Notes under the pieces: model-generated | Seen by the model: the letters and a program-made list of their open reading frames with translations, nothing else | What the model was told of the DNA's origin: nothing | Databases searched by the model: none | Assembly (NCBI GenBank): GCA_022885665.1 | Contig: JAGQDJ010000016.1 | Coordinates: 186,001-250,000, forward strand | Source: Triops longicaudatus | Lineage: Eukaryota > Arthropoda > Branchiopoda > Notostraca > Triopsidae | Direction of reading: 5' to 3' | Length of the DNA: 64,000 nt | Position numbers and translations under genes: made by a program | Shown here: positions 1 through 14,300 of the stretch, in pieces | Layout: each line of letters begins with the position of its first letter | How positions within the stretch are numbered: position 1 is the first letter of the stretch

Positions 1-10
1 CTACTCATAT

Positions 11-1333
11 TTAAACTCTACCATCATCGCTATCACCAGCGCTGTCTTCTTCGTCATTTCCATTGACATCGTCGTCACTGTCCTCAGCTTCTTTTTCTTC
101 CCTGTCATAACCATCCAAAAATTTCAAGGAAGGCAGGAGTTCGAAAACTTTTTCTTTATACTCGGGTGTATGGGTCACTTCGCAGTTAAATAAATCCAAG
201 TTTTTCAAATTCTTGAACTCTTTCTACAAAAGTAACAAAAAGAAAATTTAATTTCCTTCAAAATTGCGAACCTAACGCCGTACCAGAGGTTCCAACGCGT
301 CAATACTTTTGATCTTATTCCCGCTTAAATTTAAGCAGGCAAGTTTGGGGCTTCCACTGAGAAAATTCAAACCTCCACTAATGCGGTTATCACTCAACTC
401 CAACTGAAAAAGAACAATACAAAGATTATTCAACCTTACCTACCTTACAACTTGTATAAAAAATAAGCACGTTCCAAACACTTGATTATTTACCGTCTCT
501 TTTCATTACCTCTACTGTCTATCATTTTTGTTTGTTTTTAACTTTAGTATACCTTTCTTAATTTAGGCAACTTAGGAAAGCCTTTCAGTGTCGTAAGCCC
601 AACATTAATCAAACTGAGAACTCGTAAGTTGACGAATTCTTCTGTAATGCCCACGATATGTGTACTCCTGCAATTATCGAGGTTAAGCTCTTTGATCTGA
701 AACATAAAAAATACATGAAATTAATACGGAAAGTATAAAATCTGAATCTCGCGCCTCTCGGAGCCATTTGCTGGGTCCTCGGCGCTGTTAGCCGCGTCGT
801 GGAAACAGATTTTGTTGTGTCCTTTGTGGAAACGATCTCCGAAGTTACACACTATCCGCTAAGATATGCGTGGGGATAATATGCTAAAAATTACCAAAAT
901 TATTCCCTTTGGCTTGTGTACTTCAGATAAACAAAAGTCATCACAAGTTGGCCTACTGTGATGCGACCAATGGCCACCGCCTTGACAGGGTTCGGAGAAG
1001 TCAGGGCACGCCGTGCGCCTTGGCGGGTACAATGAAAACACGCCATTACCCATTTATCCCCAATCAACTTCCCCTGAAAGACTTCTCGATGACATGATAA
1101 CAATTAACACTTTTAAGAAGGATACCACAGGAACTAGGATAAGGAAATAAAAAGCGTCAAGAGGTAGAAGCCTGCCAGTTGTTTCTCACATTAACCCACT
1201 CACACAAAACTTAAATAATGGCTAAAAATGTAACACCGCAATTTTTTATTACAAAAATACAAATAACCATGTTAACTTAGCTTACCTGAGCTGGTTTACG
1301 TCCTCGTTTCTCTAATTCAATGCGTTTTTCCAT
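11..1333 (-). CDS. ANP32: ANP32-type acidic leucine-rich nuclear phosphoprotein
   Basis: Family members are nuclear leucine-rich-repeat proteins that inhibit PP2A and histone acetyltransferases and act as histone chaperones. Four exons read on the minus strand: 1286-1333, 553-696, 284-403 and 11-223, all phase 0, giving 174 residues. The start MEKRIELEKRGRKPAQ fits the family N terminus. Repeat signatures follow in order: LNLDNCRS (about 20-27), LSLINVGLTTL (45-55), LELSDNRISGG (65-75), LNLSGNKIKSIDALEPL (88-104) and NLDLFNCEVT (110-119), then the capping motif LLPSLKFLDGYDREEKEAED. The acidic tail is only about 25 residues before a stop at 11-13, much shorter than in vertebrate ANP32A. A possible donor (GTAGAG, about 17-22) could splice to a further acidic exon left of the window, so the C terminus may be incomplete here. 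LRR identity is secure; the exact end is not. Confidence 0.93.
697..1285 (-). other. ANP32: ANP32 intron 1
   Basis: This is the longest ANP32 intron. Its block at about 740-1100 is visibly richer in G and C than the flanks and is open on both strands for 60 or so codons, but no reading frame there resembles a known protein and no splice pair joins it in phase to the flanking exons. No function can be assigned. Confidence 0.5.
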
Positions 1334-2355
1334 TATTACAAGGAAATTACAGAGCCGCAACGAACAACAACGAACCAACAAGCACAAAACCCACTACCAC
1401 GAGCTCCTCATGGACGCAGCACGAGCGCCAAAACAGCCTGGCAAAAGGCCTCGGGACCTGGCTCGCATGCTGTAAGGACGCCTTCGCTTACCCCCAAGCC
1501 GAGCTTGGCCCAGGCCAAATCACGCTACGTCCGTTGGGCCAACACTCTTCCTGGCGCGAAATTCAAAACTCCTACAGAAGAATCTCCAAGAAAATAAAAA
1601 AACAAATTGTTTTTTATTTTTTAGAAATAATAGCGATTAGTTTATTTCCGCATTTTATTAATATTTCTGATTAAGTGAGGTCAAATTGAATTAATAGAAA
1701 TCAGTTTTATTTTTACTTAACAAACTTTATTACAAATTCCTCTGGCAAGAGTTAAAATTTACCAGAAAAACGCATTCTTTCCCTGCCAGGGCATGTCCAA
1801 ACTAAAGATTTGTGAAACAAAATACTTGGCTTTTCAACAAAACGGTTTGAACCCAAACAAAACCCCATTCCTTTTTCATACAAAACTCTGGCACAGGAAT
1901 AAATATAACAAATTCTTAGATACAGAATGTATACAAAAAAGTGGCACCTGTTGGCGATGCGAGGTATATCAAGCCTTCTTTTATCCTCGCATTTTTTACT
2001 ACTCTCTTCTTCATGTCCTATGAATAGGTTTCTCAAATTTTATGGCACTTGACAAAAACCCTCTTCCGTTTTCCCGACCACTGGCCTCGAGAGCCAACTG
2101 GCGTGAGCTAAGTGGCTTTTTTATGAAGAAATTGCAATGAAAACCTCTACATCTTTTTATGCAAAAAATACCCGCTAATCACTTTGAATAATCTCTTCAG
2201 CTACGCCTAATTTGAGCAGAAAGAGCAGGTGCGATGCAAAAGGAGAAAAAATTCGAGATAGATAATACCACAAAATATAGAAAGAAAACTCTTCAATGCT
2301 CCCTGAGTCAAACGACAAAACATCAACGATTTCTTTCCCCATATAGAGCGCCAAA
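1334..2355. other. intergenic: ANP32 upstream / synphilin 3' flank
   Basis: This stretch of about 1 kb lies upstream of ANP32 and downstream of the synphilin-type gene; both are on the minus strand. It is GC-richer near ANP32 and AT-rich further right. TTTATT at 1706-1711 (AATAAA on the minus strand) could be the polyadenylation signal of the synphilin transcript, about 650 bases past its stop. No further coding region is convincing. Confidence 0.5.
1553..1561. promoter_or_regulatory. E2F-like site upstream of ANP32
   Basis: The sequence GGCGCGAAA matches the core E2F consensus and sits about 220 bases upstream of the ANP32 start codon, at the edge of a GC-rich block typical of a TATA-less housekeeping promoter. 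It is a match by eye only. Confidence 0.3.
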
Positions 2356-5300
2356 TCAGACTTGAAGTCCCGCGTCATCGTCACTACTAGATGGCGCCGT
2401 TAACTGCGTCAAGCGTTCAGGTGTTAACAAATCCGACTCATCGTCCGACACGTCGTACCACGGTCGCTCATTATGCCTCCGTCGTAAATTTCGCCCGGCA
2501 CCACTATTCTCGTACTCTTCCAACCTAACACGCTGGATCTTCAACAAAGACCCGTGCTGGTGTCCCATAACGGACGGATTCAACTGTTCCCTCAGTTTTG
2601 CCTCGCGCCACGTGGTCTCGTTCTTTTCACCTTCGACAACCGTGCTGACCGGTTTCCCGACTTCTTTCAACAAAGATTTGGGTTTCACGGGCGGTGCGGG
2701 TGGAGCTTTCCCATTTCCACTGCTCAGAGTCGGACCATTGCTGGCTCCAGCTTCTTCAATGCGTGACAAATGTCGTGTCTGCCGGCCTGATTCACTCTTG
2801 CACATGTCCGAAGCTGGCGAGCTTACTGATTCCGACTTGGACACTTCCGACGGAGCGGGTGACAGGCGCTCGCTCGGCTCTCGAGCTTTGTGAAGAAGAG
2901 TGCGTCCTTGGAAGGGTGCAAAGGTAGCCAAGGCCGAGGACGAAGAATCTGGCCGCGACGCAGCGGACATAGGTCGCATGACAACAATACCCGAATCTTC
3001 TGACGTGCCCACACTTACCGATTCCATGCCGTGGGACGTAGAAGACGCGGAAGAGGACTTGATTTCCAGCTTGTGGAAAAGGTTCTGCGTGTCCGCGTGA
3101 CTAGAGGATAAAGGCTCGCGAGGGGGTAAAGGGGGTGGCACGTGGGAGGACACCGTATTTGTACCCAGGTCTTCGAACATCTGGCTCAACCCAGCCACGC
3201 GACCCGGGGAAGGCGTCGCCGGCTCGCCTGAGGTTTTATCTAGTGCGGTCGGATTCGGGGGCGAACTGGGTTCGAGTTTCGGCTTACGCTTAGAAGGCCA
3301 CCGTGACTTGAGGGCGAATTTGGTGAGGAACCCGGACCTTTTCTTGTGCGAGTGCAAACTCAGAAAGCTGGTGGAGGAGCCGGGTCGCACGCTTAGTTGT
3401 GACTCTGTGACGGTGGCCGATTGGTAACCACCGTCGCTGTAGATTTCATGAGAAGCTATCTCGCCTTCGCTGTCTTCTTCTCGCTCGTCGTCCTCTTCGT
3501 GCGCGACAGGGCGACTGTCAGTAATACCTTCGGTGTCACCGACGTCCCTTGCAGCGGTTTCTTCGAAGCTCGACGGCTCTGTCGCTTGTGAGTCACGGAT
3601 CGTGCCTGCGAGAAGGTCAGGCTCGGCCAGGCGTCCTGGGGCATCTTCAGGTTCAGACACCCGACGTGATAAGTCCGTTGGCTCGCTTAACGACATTAGA
3701 GGCTCTTTCGAAGCGTTGCCTAAAGGAACGACGCTGGTTGTAGCGACAGCTTTGGCTTTCGGGGTGGACTGGTGTTCAGGTAAGAGAGCGGGGGCTAGTT
3801 GTTCTTCCTCGCAGCAACTACTGCTGCTACTGGTGGGCTCGATTACTTCCAAGACGGAGGCGTTACCGCTTTCGGAAATGAGCTTGACTTCTTGCAGTTT
3901 TTGGCGCATTTCGGCTTTGCTTTGACGGGAATCGCGTGTTGAGTTGAGCAGTGCACTCAAGTTGCCGGTGACGCGAATATTTTCCACGTTACGGTTAAGG
4001 GCGGAGGACGAAAGCGAAGGGGCGTGTACTGAGGAATGTAACGCTGCGGAATACAGATTGTCGCTGGAGCGCAATATTTCTTTGGCGGGTTTTTCTTTGA
4101 GTAGAGGCAAGGACTTGGAGAGGCGAGGATTGTCGTCTGAGTCGGACTCGGAGTCACGGGACGGGTTGTCCGAAGGGGACGAAAACTCGGTTGCCTCATA
4201 TGACTGCACGTTTGCCCCGCCTAACGACGTGAGACGGTTCCTGTAACAACGAAACAGATCAATAAACTCTTATTACTCCTACACTAAGAGTTTCACACCA
4301 ACTCGTTAAGTCAGTTAATTAAGATATACACATGGAACGTTCAAAATTGCTACACTAGACGGCTTGTGAGGCCCCGCGTTATAAAATCCTGAAGAAAAGG
4401 CATGCAGTATGACAAATTCAGACACGCCGACAATTTTGTCTAGTCTTGTTAAGTTCGTTGTAATAAGATTGTACTGTAACAAATTTTAAAGCTCTTTTTC
4501 TCTCGGTAAATACAACTGAGAAACGAAAAGTTAAAAATCGTAAGCTAAATCATGTATGTAAATGTATGAAAATTCATCTGATGTAACGAATTTCGGATAA
4601 ACTGGTTCGTATTTTCTGTTCCCAATGGCTTCGCTATTATGACATCATACTATATTAATGTGACAAATTGAGGTAATGCGTCTAGTTTATTTAATGTACC
4701 TTAGTAGTTCCTGAGCTGCCGAAGTCGTTTGGCGTGAATTCGAGTGCCCAAGTCGCAGTCTTTTCCATCCTTCTTCCGCCAGAAGCAGTCTGTGTTCGTA
4801 CTCCGCTAAAGAGCCCGAAAACCACGCTCGGCTTTGCGTTTGCCATCTTTCGTGTAATGCTTCGATTAACGCTTCACTTTCTACTCGTTTTTCTCTGAAA
4901 AGATAAATAAAGTAATAAATAAAGCACTAATTTTTCGTCAACTGCATGTATAAATGATAAAGGCAGGAAGCTTATCTTTTGTCAATTCAAGTAAAAATAT
5001 TAGATCATACATGACAAATTTCATAATTCTATTTAAATTTATGCTTTCAGAAAGGTAAAGGGCGAGAAATTAGTTTAAAAAAATCGTGACTGTCAACTTA
5101 CTCCGAAGGCGCGTATCGCTGCATTGCCCTCAGGTCCATTAAAACGGCTTGGTGACTCGAAGTTAAATCCTCATAAAAACGTCCCCATTCTCTACACATT
5201 TCATCTCGTTCCTTGGTCATTCGTTTCGCCACGCCTAGGACATCCCTACCGACACCCCCAAAAAACAGCGAATAAGTTTTCCTCCTTTCTTAAGTACAGT

Positions 5301-8300
5301 ACACCCCTCTTTAGGAGTAAAAACTGCACCATCTCGTTTTTTTTTGCATCTCTTCAGGCTAATTACCTAAAGTAGGATTTAAGTTCGGCATGATCCGCTC
5401 TTATGGAGTCCAATTCATGCGAAACGTTGGTGAAGTCCGCCGCTAAGGATAACGCAACTTCCTGAAGACGCAAAAGCTGAGCCACGCCTACATGACCCTG
5501 CTTGGCTGCTACATCCATAGGACGATGGCCCATATCATTCTGAAAAAAAAGTCGCTTTTAACCCTTGGATTCATATTTAAATTAATGATAAAAAATGTAC
5601 AAAAAAATATACGAAACTAAACCTGAAAAACTTTCGCAAGGATTTAGGACGCAACATCATAAAAAAACTTTTACATTCACAGCAGGTTGTTTTCCTTCTT
5701 GTATTTTTTTTTTTTTATTTTTGAAGCTGTCTTTCTCACAAAACTCTACCTTGGCGGTGACATCAGCACCATGGGCTACTAACAAAGCAGCAGCGGAGGC
5801 GTGTCCGTTCTTGGCTGCCAAATGCAAGGCCGTGTGTCCACATCGATCCCGTGGTTCCAATTCCAAACCTTTAGCCATCATCAACTCCAGCACGCACTGC
5901 AGGACATCCACCTGTAATCCATAAAGAACACACGACGGAAAAAATAATACTCGTATTAAATATACCGCAATAGACGCTTTACAGGTCGTATACGTATTAA
6001 ATAAGCCAAGAACGTCATTAACGCATTATTCAAGCCCTTATTTCAGTGGACAATAGTTTAATGTATACCACTATTCTGTCAACAAACTGTTTTTTGGGGA
6101 ATCTTTCATAACACCTGATCTTCGAATAGTTCACCCCTCCTTTTTGGAAAAGGGCATTAAACATGGAACTTTTTTTCTGGCCTTTCTGTTACAACTCTTT
6201 TTCTTCTTTTGTATGCAACTTTTTCTTCGCCCTTTTTTTGTCCGATTTCTCGTTAAGAAGCAAAAGAAGGGGGCTTAGTGGAATGTGCCTGTCACTGGGG
6301 AGCAGCAGGAGACCGAAAGCGTTTGGCTTGCGAGCTTTTTGGGGAGTAAAAAGGGTCGCCAATGGCAACATTCTTCTGCATGCTGCGCTCACTCGCTGCG
6401 ATTCAACATTCAAAAACCCCAAATCCCAAAAAGGAATATGTGGTAACATGAAAAGGCTAGCGTCACAAAAAAAAAACGAAAAAAAACGTCAGAGGACTCC
6501 TTTCGGTCCCAACAAGTCATTTGCATACGCAATCAAGCTTTCCCCCCTTCTTTTACTTATCAAACAACTTTTTTTGCCTCTTTTATTTTCGTTTGGCCGT
6601 TAAGTACCGAAAATGTACCCTGATACTTGAAAATTTACCCTTTCTTGAATTTTTTTCGCAACAATGGAATGCAAAAGAGGCATTACTTTGGGGTAAAGTT
6701 CAGCATTTTTCCAGTAAAAGGGCCAGTCCATAAATCACCCCACGTGCCCAGGTGTCTGGCTTTTTTTTTTTGGGGGGGGGGGCGAAATTATTAAAAGGTT
6801 TTCACTCGAAAAAGGGCGGAGACTTTCCAATATGTAGACAAGGGAAAGGGGCTGACATGGATGATAAGAGTGGAGATTTCTGGTTGGAAAAGGTACGAGA
6901 AAGAGATGGGAAGAAGTTGAAAAAAAAAATTGTCTTTTCCTAGAGTGTCGAGGCCTTGGTGAAGCCAGAAGTTGCTCAGGCATTAGTACAGTACTGTACC
7001 ATTTTTCAAAGCCTTGGCTGGTACTCTTAAATGTCAGGGAAACAGTCTGTGGTGGAAATGTACTTCAAGACTTCCAGCAGAGAGACATATGATTCCCCGG
7101 TACCGTTGACGTACGGCGGGCTCCTCCGAGGGCGAAATGGAGAAAAAGAAACTCAAAGGAAAAGCTAGCACACACTGTAACACAGGGCCAAAAGAAAGGA
7201 AAATTCTGTGGCCAAGAAAAAGAAAAAAAATATACCTGTCCGTATTTGGCAGCAACGTGAAGGAGGCAACGCTCGCCTTCTTGAGGGGCCAACAACTCTT
7301 GAACGCCCATCGCAGCTTGATTTACCAGGAACTGGACCACGCCCACATGCCCCGCCTACTTGGACGGAAAAAAAAGACAGGACTTAACAACAGGGTATTT
7401 AATGTGATAAATGTGCTCTATTATTAAAACTTATAACGCCCTATTTTGTCCCAACACAGCTCGAGTTGGGTACACGATAGAAGAAAAAAGAAGAAAAGGT
7501 TATACATAATTCATAGTCCACTTGCTATGGCCAGTGCACTTTATCAAAGTGACAACAATGAAAAATTCGCACCCTTGCTTGCAACTTGGACAAAAGAAGT
7601 CTTAGAGAGAAAGGTAACAAAAACTGAAAATGTCTCCGAAGCACTGCATGTGTAGCTACACACCAAGTTGGCACGAATTTATTAATTTGCACAGTTTGAA
7701 AATGATTTCGCTGGAGAAATAGGGTCGAATTTATCACGAAAATCGAATAACGATTTATCTTCTTGGAGAAATCATTCAATTCTTGAAGTTTGAAACGGGT
7801 CGAAGTCGTACGGTGTCTGCACTTAACGTACTTAATATTTAACCGTTACTTGGTGCAATTAGTAGAGTTAATGTACTTAACGGCACTTAATGAACTTAAT
7901 TTGTTCTGCACTTAAGATTCTGGCTAGTTTCTTTAACAAACAGCTTAAGTAGCATCAGGTAAAAGCTTCTCGAGATTAGTCAAGGGCGCTGTTAGCCTTC
8001 CAAGATAAACGGATATTTTTTTATTGACAAACTATTTAAAAAGATAGGAAATTAAAATTTTACTTAGATGTAATAATAATAGAAAATCATATGAAATTTT
8101 TTTACAGAGAAATAAATTGCCTGAGCGTATCCTGAGTTTAGATGGGTGCCACAGAACGGACCTTCATCGCAAACCGAAACTCTTTTGCCATTTTGGGTTA
8201 AAATTTCCCAATTTTTTTTTTTAGCTTAAAAGCAAATTATTCATTTGTTTCACTCCTGTTTAAGAGAATGCTAATTTAAACTGTAGGTTTTTGTTGTTCG

Positions 8301-11289
8301 TTTTGCCGAATATTACGTGTGTATCCCACTTCCCTCCTAGCAGTTTACTAAATTGAGGGTCTGCTATCACTGCAAATTAGTAATACACGACTGGTGAATA
8401 GTGCCAAACAAAATTGTCGGATAAAAAGGGCAAAAAGACCAACGTTACCTTTATGGCGAGAACAACAGGTGTCAAACCGCGCTTGTTTTGGTCCAATAAA
8501 GCAGGTTTGCTCTGCTGCGCCCCAACGTGACTACACAACCACACTAAGGAGGCTTCGTGACCATAGTTGCACAACACGTGCCACAAATTATTGCCACTAT
8601 GGTCAGACAAGTTCCGAACCAGCGTCGGCTCCATACCTTCCACTGCCAAACGCTAATAAACAACGAAAATCAAAACCCACCTGTGAGTTACAGAATTCGT
8701 CCTTTCGTTCTATGATTAACCTTAGTAGCGATTTCCAGTAGGCTGTTCCGATTTTTTTAAAATGTCTTCCGAATTTTTTTACATTTTTCTGATTTTAAAA
8801 TATTTCCCCTAGAATTTTGTCCAATTTCTTTGGAATTTTTAGTTATTTTTTTTTTATTTTTATTCCTATTTTTCAAATGTCTTTTTTAATTTAAAAGTCG
8901 CATGCGCCTTCTCAACTTGGATGATATGCTGCTTTTATTTTGCAGTTAATTTTTCTGGGATTTTGCTTGGTTTCTTCTGAATTTTGGGTCCATTTTTTTG
9001 TGAATTTTAGGTCAATTCGTTTCAATTTTGATTAATGCTCTTTAATTTTTGGTTGATTCTCTTTGAGTTTGCGTTAATTTATTCGGAAGTTTTGCTTAAT
9101 TTGAAATTTTGGTTATCAAAAATTGTTAGTTTAATTCTTTAGATTGTCGGGTCTATTTCTCTTGACTTGAATTTTCGAATAATTAATTCAAATTTGGCTA
9201 TTTTTTTTAATTTTTGTCAATTTCCTCAGAATTTGTGGTCAACATGTTCCAAATATAAAAAAATATTCTGAAATTTGTATGAACTTCTGAATGTTTGTTA
9301 AATTTCATTTATTTATTTTTTATAATTTTTCTTTAGACCTTTTAGTTAATTTCTCTTAAATGTTCGGTATTTGTTTTACTGGATTGCTTACCAGTGCTTC
9401 CACATCTCCTTTTTGAACGACTTGGAAGATTTGCCTTATCCAATCTGGCGTTTGTCCTCGCTCTCTCAATTTTTTCTCGGAATTGACCCAGCGCAACGCC
9501 TTGCTTTCCATGACTGGCACATCTTCGTCACCTTCCTCTTCGTCGGCTTCGCGTTCCCAATCCGTTTCGCCTCGTCGCCGCGTTGGCCCGTAGCTCGTTT
9601 TTCTTCGACACTGCCGCTCTAACGAACCGTACTTAAAGCCCTCGGACAAGGCCGACGTGTTAATTGACGTCCCTGAAAGGCCACCGAAATTCCTGCTGCT
9701 CGTGTAGTGATCTGCGACAGCCAGAATGTCTTCCGCACTCCGACCACGCCGACTGGCTCGCTGTAGGGCCGCACTACCGCTCTGTCCGTTCATGCGGGCG
9801 ACAGGTGGAAGGAAAGCATCGCCACTTGGACGTAAACTATCCGACGCACTGGACAAACCACTTCGTAAAGCAGAGACATTTTCCACTCCTGTGCACTTGT
9901 TCTGACTCGCCATTTTCCGAGCCACACTCACATGCGAGGTTTTGGCCTGCGTCCAAGCGTAGCTCGTTCCTGCTTTACTACGTGTTGACGGATCTTGGAG
10001 GGATTTCACACTCGCTAACGGCGGATCGGGGACACCCAGACGCCTCATTTGGCGTTGCACACCGCCCGAGGCCGAACCGGCCAATTCGCTTAAAGTTTCC
10101 ATAATGGAGACCGTTTTCAGCGCAGGTTTGCTGGTACTCGACACAAATCTTCGCGAAGATGCAGCACTCGAGGAAGCACCGCCTTTACTGCTGTTGGTGT
10201 AATAGGGCGCCAAATCTAACGCACCGTCATCGAGGCAATACTCTTCGGCCATGGTCGTATCCATTTCCATGGACCGCCCCCGTGTTGCAGCCTAAAAGCC
10301 ATAAATCACATGTTATCGTGACAACTGCTGAATCACGATGTGTATTTCAACATAAAAATACAAAAAAACGGACGACACTTTCTTTGGAAACCACTATCGA
10401 GACAAACATTTAAGGCCCTTGTCTTGGTGATTTTAAACCTTTTATACAGTACCAGTATAGAGACAATTTTTTAAAAAAATATTTTAGTAATTTTCTGTGA
10501 GACGTTTGTTAGTAGCATATCTTAGCTTGTGTCAAATCTGTATAATAGATTTTAAAAATTTCCTGTACTAAGATTTTTTTTACATAATGTCTGGGAAATT
10601 TCCTTTTTGTTTTCCACTCAAAATTTGTTATCGGAGTTTCTGCAAATTTGCAACAGCGACTTTTGGAAAATCTTACCCATGTATCACCGACACTTATATA
10701 GCACAACTTTACTGATGACAAAGTTTTTAAAGATATTTGATCGAGTTTCCAAAATCGACGTTAAAATATTCCCATGTTATTCGCCCATTAGAAAAGCGGG
10801 TATACACGCGGCCTTAACCTTCAGTCTTTGACTTCTATATAGACTTTACCTTCAATTTTGCTATTGGATTTACCTTAATTTTAGCTTAGTTTTTACTCGC
10901 GAATTTGCCTTTAGATTTACTGCCGATTTCCGTGGAATTTACACTCCAGTCAGCAGTGGAATTTCTCCTGAATTATGCCATGGAATTTGAGCTCGATTTC
11001 GCCATAACGTTTGGCCTTGACCTTGCCATGGACCCAAACCACGATTTTACCACTTACTTGCCGTTCAACTTATACTCAATTTTACCAGTGCTTTTACCAT
11101 TATTTGCACCGGTGTTTAAGTGTTTTACCAAACGCGAATGCTGCGTTTGTATACGTTTTCATTATGGCTTAATTATTTTCGAGACTATATAGTTACCATT
11201 GATAACTGTCTTTCTGAAAGACTTAGGAGAATAGCGGACTGAAAAATAAACCGAATAAACTTCGAAACCTGAACTTTTAATTTCCGTTT

Positions 11290-11325
<36 letters not shown>

Positions 11326-14300
11326 GAAGTTAAGAGAGTCTTCTATTGACATTTTCGGACAGTTAATGGCTTGGCCCAAATGCATTCCTAATGAGACATG
11401 GTTTCTTTAATTAAATATACCTAAATAACGATACAATAGTAAAGTCTTACATTTACTCCAAATGAAGACCATAAAATGTAGACACTGGGTAATAACGAGT
11501 GGTAAATATGAAAGAAAAACCGAGTGCAATCTGCCAGTTTAAATTACTGGGATTAATCATGTTATGTCTACATATAATAATAAGGAAATGAATCTATGAT
11601 CTTAATACAGAAACAGTAGTTTCTGAGAACGCTTTACCTGTACATTCGATTTCCGGTGATACAAACGGCATGGGCAATCGCAGATGATGGAATGTTTCTC
11701 CTTTCCCAAGAAAAGCACATCGGTGGGCGGGTCTTTGGAAGGACGGGGTCGACGAGCGCCACGGCTGCGTACGTCGCTCACTAAATAATCTCCTACAACC
11801 ACAGAAAAAAATCCAAAATAATTTTTATTTTGTATAAACAAAATAAAAACAACAAGATAAAATAAGTACGTACAAATTTATGACAAAATAATACAAAACA
11901 GGCGCACGTACAAGTTAGAATAAAATAGATAAAAAAATTCGCTTAATAACTTCTAGTTTACTGTATTGTGTGTATCGCTCGTATTCCACATTCGCGTTCT
12001 CTGAAAGTGTTGGGGCAAGGGACTTCCAGTGGAATTTCGGGAAGAACAAAAAACTCGGTACCAAAAAAGACGTGGAAATTAAAGCCCCTTACTTCTAAAA
12101 AAGGGTTGTTGTGGACGGACAGAATCTTAATAACTACCAAGGCTCCAGGGGCACATCTCTCTCTCCGAAGTCCTCAAAAAATTTTGAAGCTGGAAAGAAA
12201 GTGTCTGGCCCCCATTTTCTCATTCATTCTCAACTTGAGGGCTCCCTTTCGTGCTACCGGCGCTACGCAGTTTGCAGCTGTGCATACGAAAACAGTCCTC
12301 CATAAGAAATTGAAAGGAAAAAAGGCATCATTTACCACCAAGAGTCAAATGAAAACCCCCAAGTTGGAAATTTTCACAAATTCGACATTACTCCCATACA
12401 TATTTCTGCCCCCTTTAACATGCTTATCCCTAAACGCGTTGATTATTCCGGAACCAAACAGCGTTATCTTTCGCAAGATGTTAAAACCAAGTATAAAAAA
12501 AAATGTAATAATATTTTATATACATTTTTTCGTAGAGGCTGACTGAAGGAGCCTCGGGGGGGGGGGTTGTGTGGAAAAATAAAAGTAGAAAAGAGCTACT
12601 GGGCATTTGCCGCACCCTTATTGTTGCATGCCGCGCACACCACGTCCCTTTTTACCTTTCGTAATCTAATGCTATAAAATGAAAACTACCTTCAGATAAC
12701 CTTCCATTAAGTCCTAACCTCTCTTCATCAAGGTCCTCCAACCTAAGGAGAAAACGTTCTTAGGAAAACATTACCCACCAAAGTTGGCTGAAAAATTAAC
12801 TTTTTTTTGGTCCCATGCTAGCTTGAAAAAAATAGAATAAATAAGAGTGAGACAATTGAACACGATACGACGCAAAAGTTTGCATGTCAAAGTCACACTT
12901 TACCGGTACATATTCCGAGTTCGTTTTTATTGGGGCCACACATACTGTAAAGTATCCCATTGCCCTCTTTTTGCTCTTCTTTGGCTCTTTCTCAATAAAA
13001 TGCATCCCAGCGACACAAAAAAGCTCATACCCTCATCCCAAACCACACTACTAATTGCAGTGCGTGTACTCAATTTTTCTCTGTCACCTTCGACACCTTT
13101 CCTAGTATACCCAAAGCGAGTTTATTCTAACCGGGTCAACCGACCCCGACTCGCTCTTTTAACAACATAGAACACTAGACCCTTTTTGTGTTCATTCAAG
13201 AAATTTCTAACCCATTATGATCTTTTTAGAAAGTACACTCATCCCGAGTTGTCGAATATGAATGATAAATAAGGTTTGTGTTTAATCATAGCAATAATAG
13301 ACAAAAAATGAGTGTCGAGGATCATGGGTGGCACACTACATCGAACTATGCCTCCTAGGCTCTCGAAACTGGTTCAAGGGCTTTTCTTTTTCTAGTTTCT
13401 TTTTTCGTTTTCCCCGTGCATTTTTTTCGAGACGATATGGTATTAGATTAGAGGCAATAATGGTAAGTTTGCCCATGTCACCTATTTGACTACAAGGCGT
13501 GTTTCACGTTAAAAAACGCGTTCGTCTTATTTTCTTTCCCAAAAAGCTACGGAGCACGTCAAAAGCTCTGAAAATCACCAAGAAGGCACCTTTTCACTTG
13601 TGACCTTATGGGGCTTTAATGGGGATAAGGAAACGAGCGAAGAAAAAAGGAAAAGAAATAAAAGAACTCGTTCTTGTAACGCAGTTTTTAGATATGGCAA
13701 AAAAGACATGTGTGTCCGTCGAGATAAATGGATACAGGCCCAAGCTTTCTCCTCGCAGTTTCCTTTCATCAAAAATACGTTTACTGAACGAAACTGTACG
13801 AAAAAACTGAATACGAGAATACTTTCAACGTGACGAATATGTTAACAGACATTTCTACACTTTAAAGGGAAACAATCACAATATTCTATGCAGAATAATA
13901 TCTTGCTTTCAGAAATCCCAAAATTTTACTAGATATTTACGTACCGTACCTCGTGACCTGACAATCCGTCGACTTTAACCGAAAGTTAATTTCAACGAAA
14001 TTCTGCTGTATTTCATCTTTGAATAACAGAAAAAGTCTGAAAACAAAATGAATGTAGTATATAATTTCGTTACAACGTACACTCAGAGGGACGAAAAATT
14101 TGTCCGGTATGGCTGATTATACGTATTAGCCAGTATTGAAATAAATGTTTTTTCATTTCGCCGGAACCTACGGACACACCAGACAATTTTCGTTATCACC
14201 TGTGGACATTATTGCGAGATTTCACTGCAATTCTTTAAGAGATTCTAAGATTGAAAGCAAAATTTGTATTATCGTGAAAGATTCTAAGAACTTTCTGTAA

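Larger units (their letters stand above)
5540..8448 (-). other. Introns between synphilin ankyrin exons
   Basis: Apart from the exons at 5750-5911 and 7236-7355, this stretch is intronic. It holds homopolymer tracts (T11 then G11 at 6761-6782), purine-rich runs near 7137-7500, and at about 7820-7920 several scattered copies of the hexamer ACTTAA. No other coding region is credible: open frames around 6163-6603 are lysine/phenylalanine-rich and match nothing. Confidence 0.5.

Noticed and set aside
859..1103. Overlapping open frames in ANP32 intron 1
   Set aside because: Open on several frames of both strands because of base composition; no homologue.
6163..6603. 146-codon frame in a synphilin intron
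   Set aside because: Built from poly-T and poly-A tracts (Phe/Lys-rich), antisense to the gene, no similarity.
11968..12546. 192-codon open frame antisense to the synphilin gene
   Set aside because: Low-complexity basic and hydrophobic runs, no homologue, no splice or promoter context; lies in an intron.
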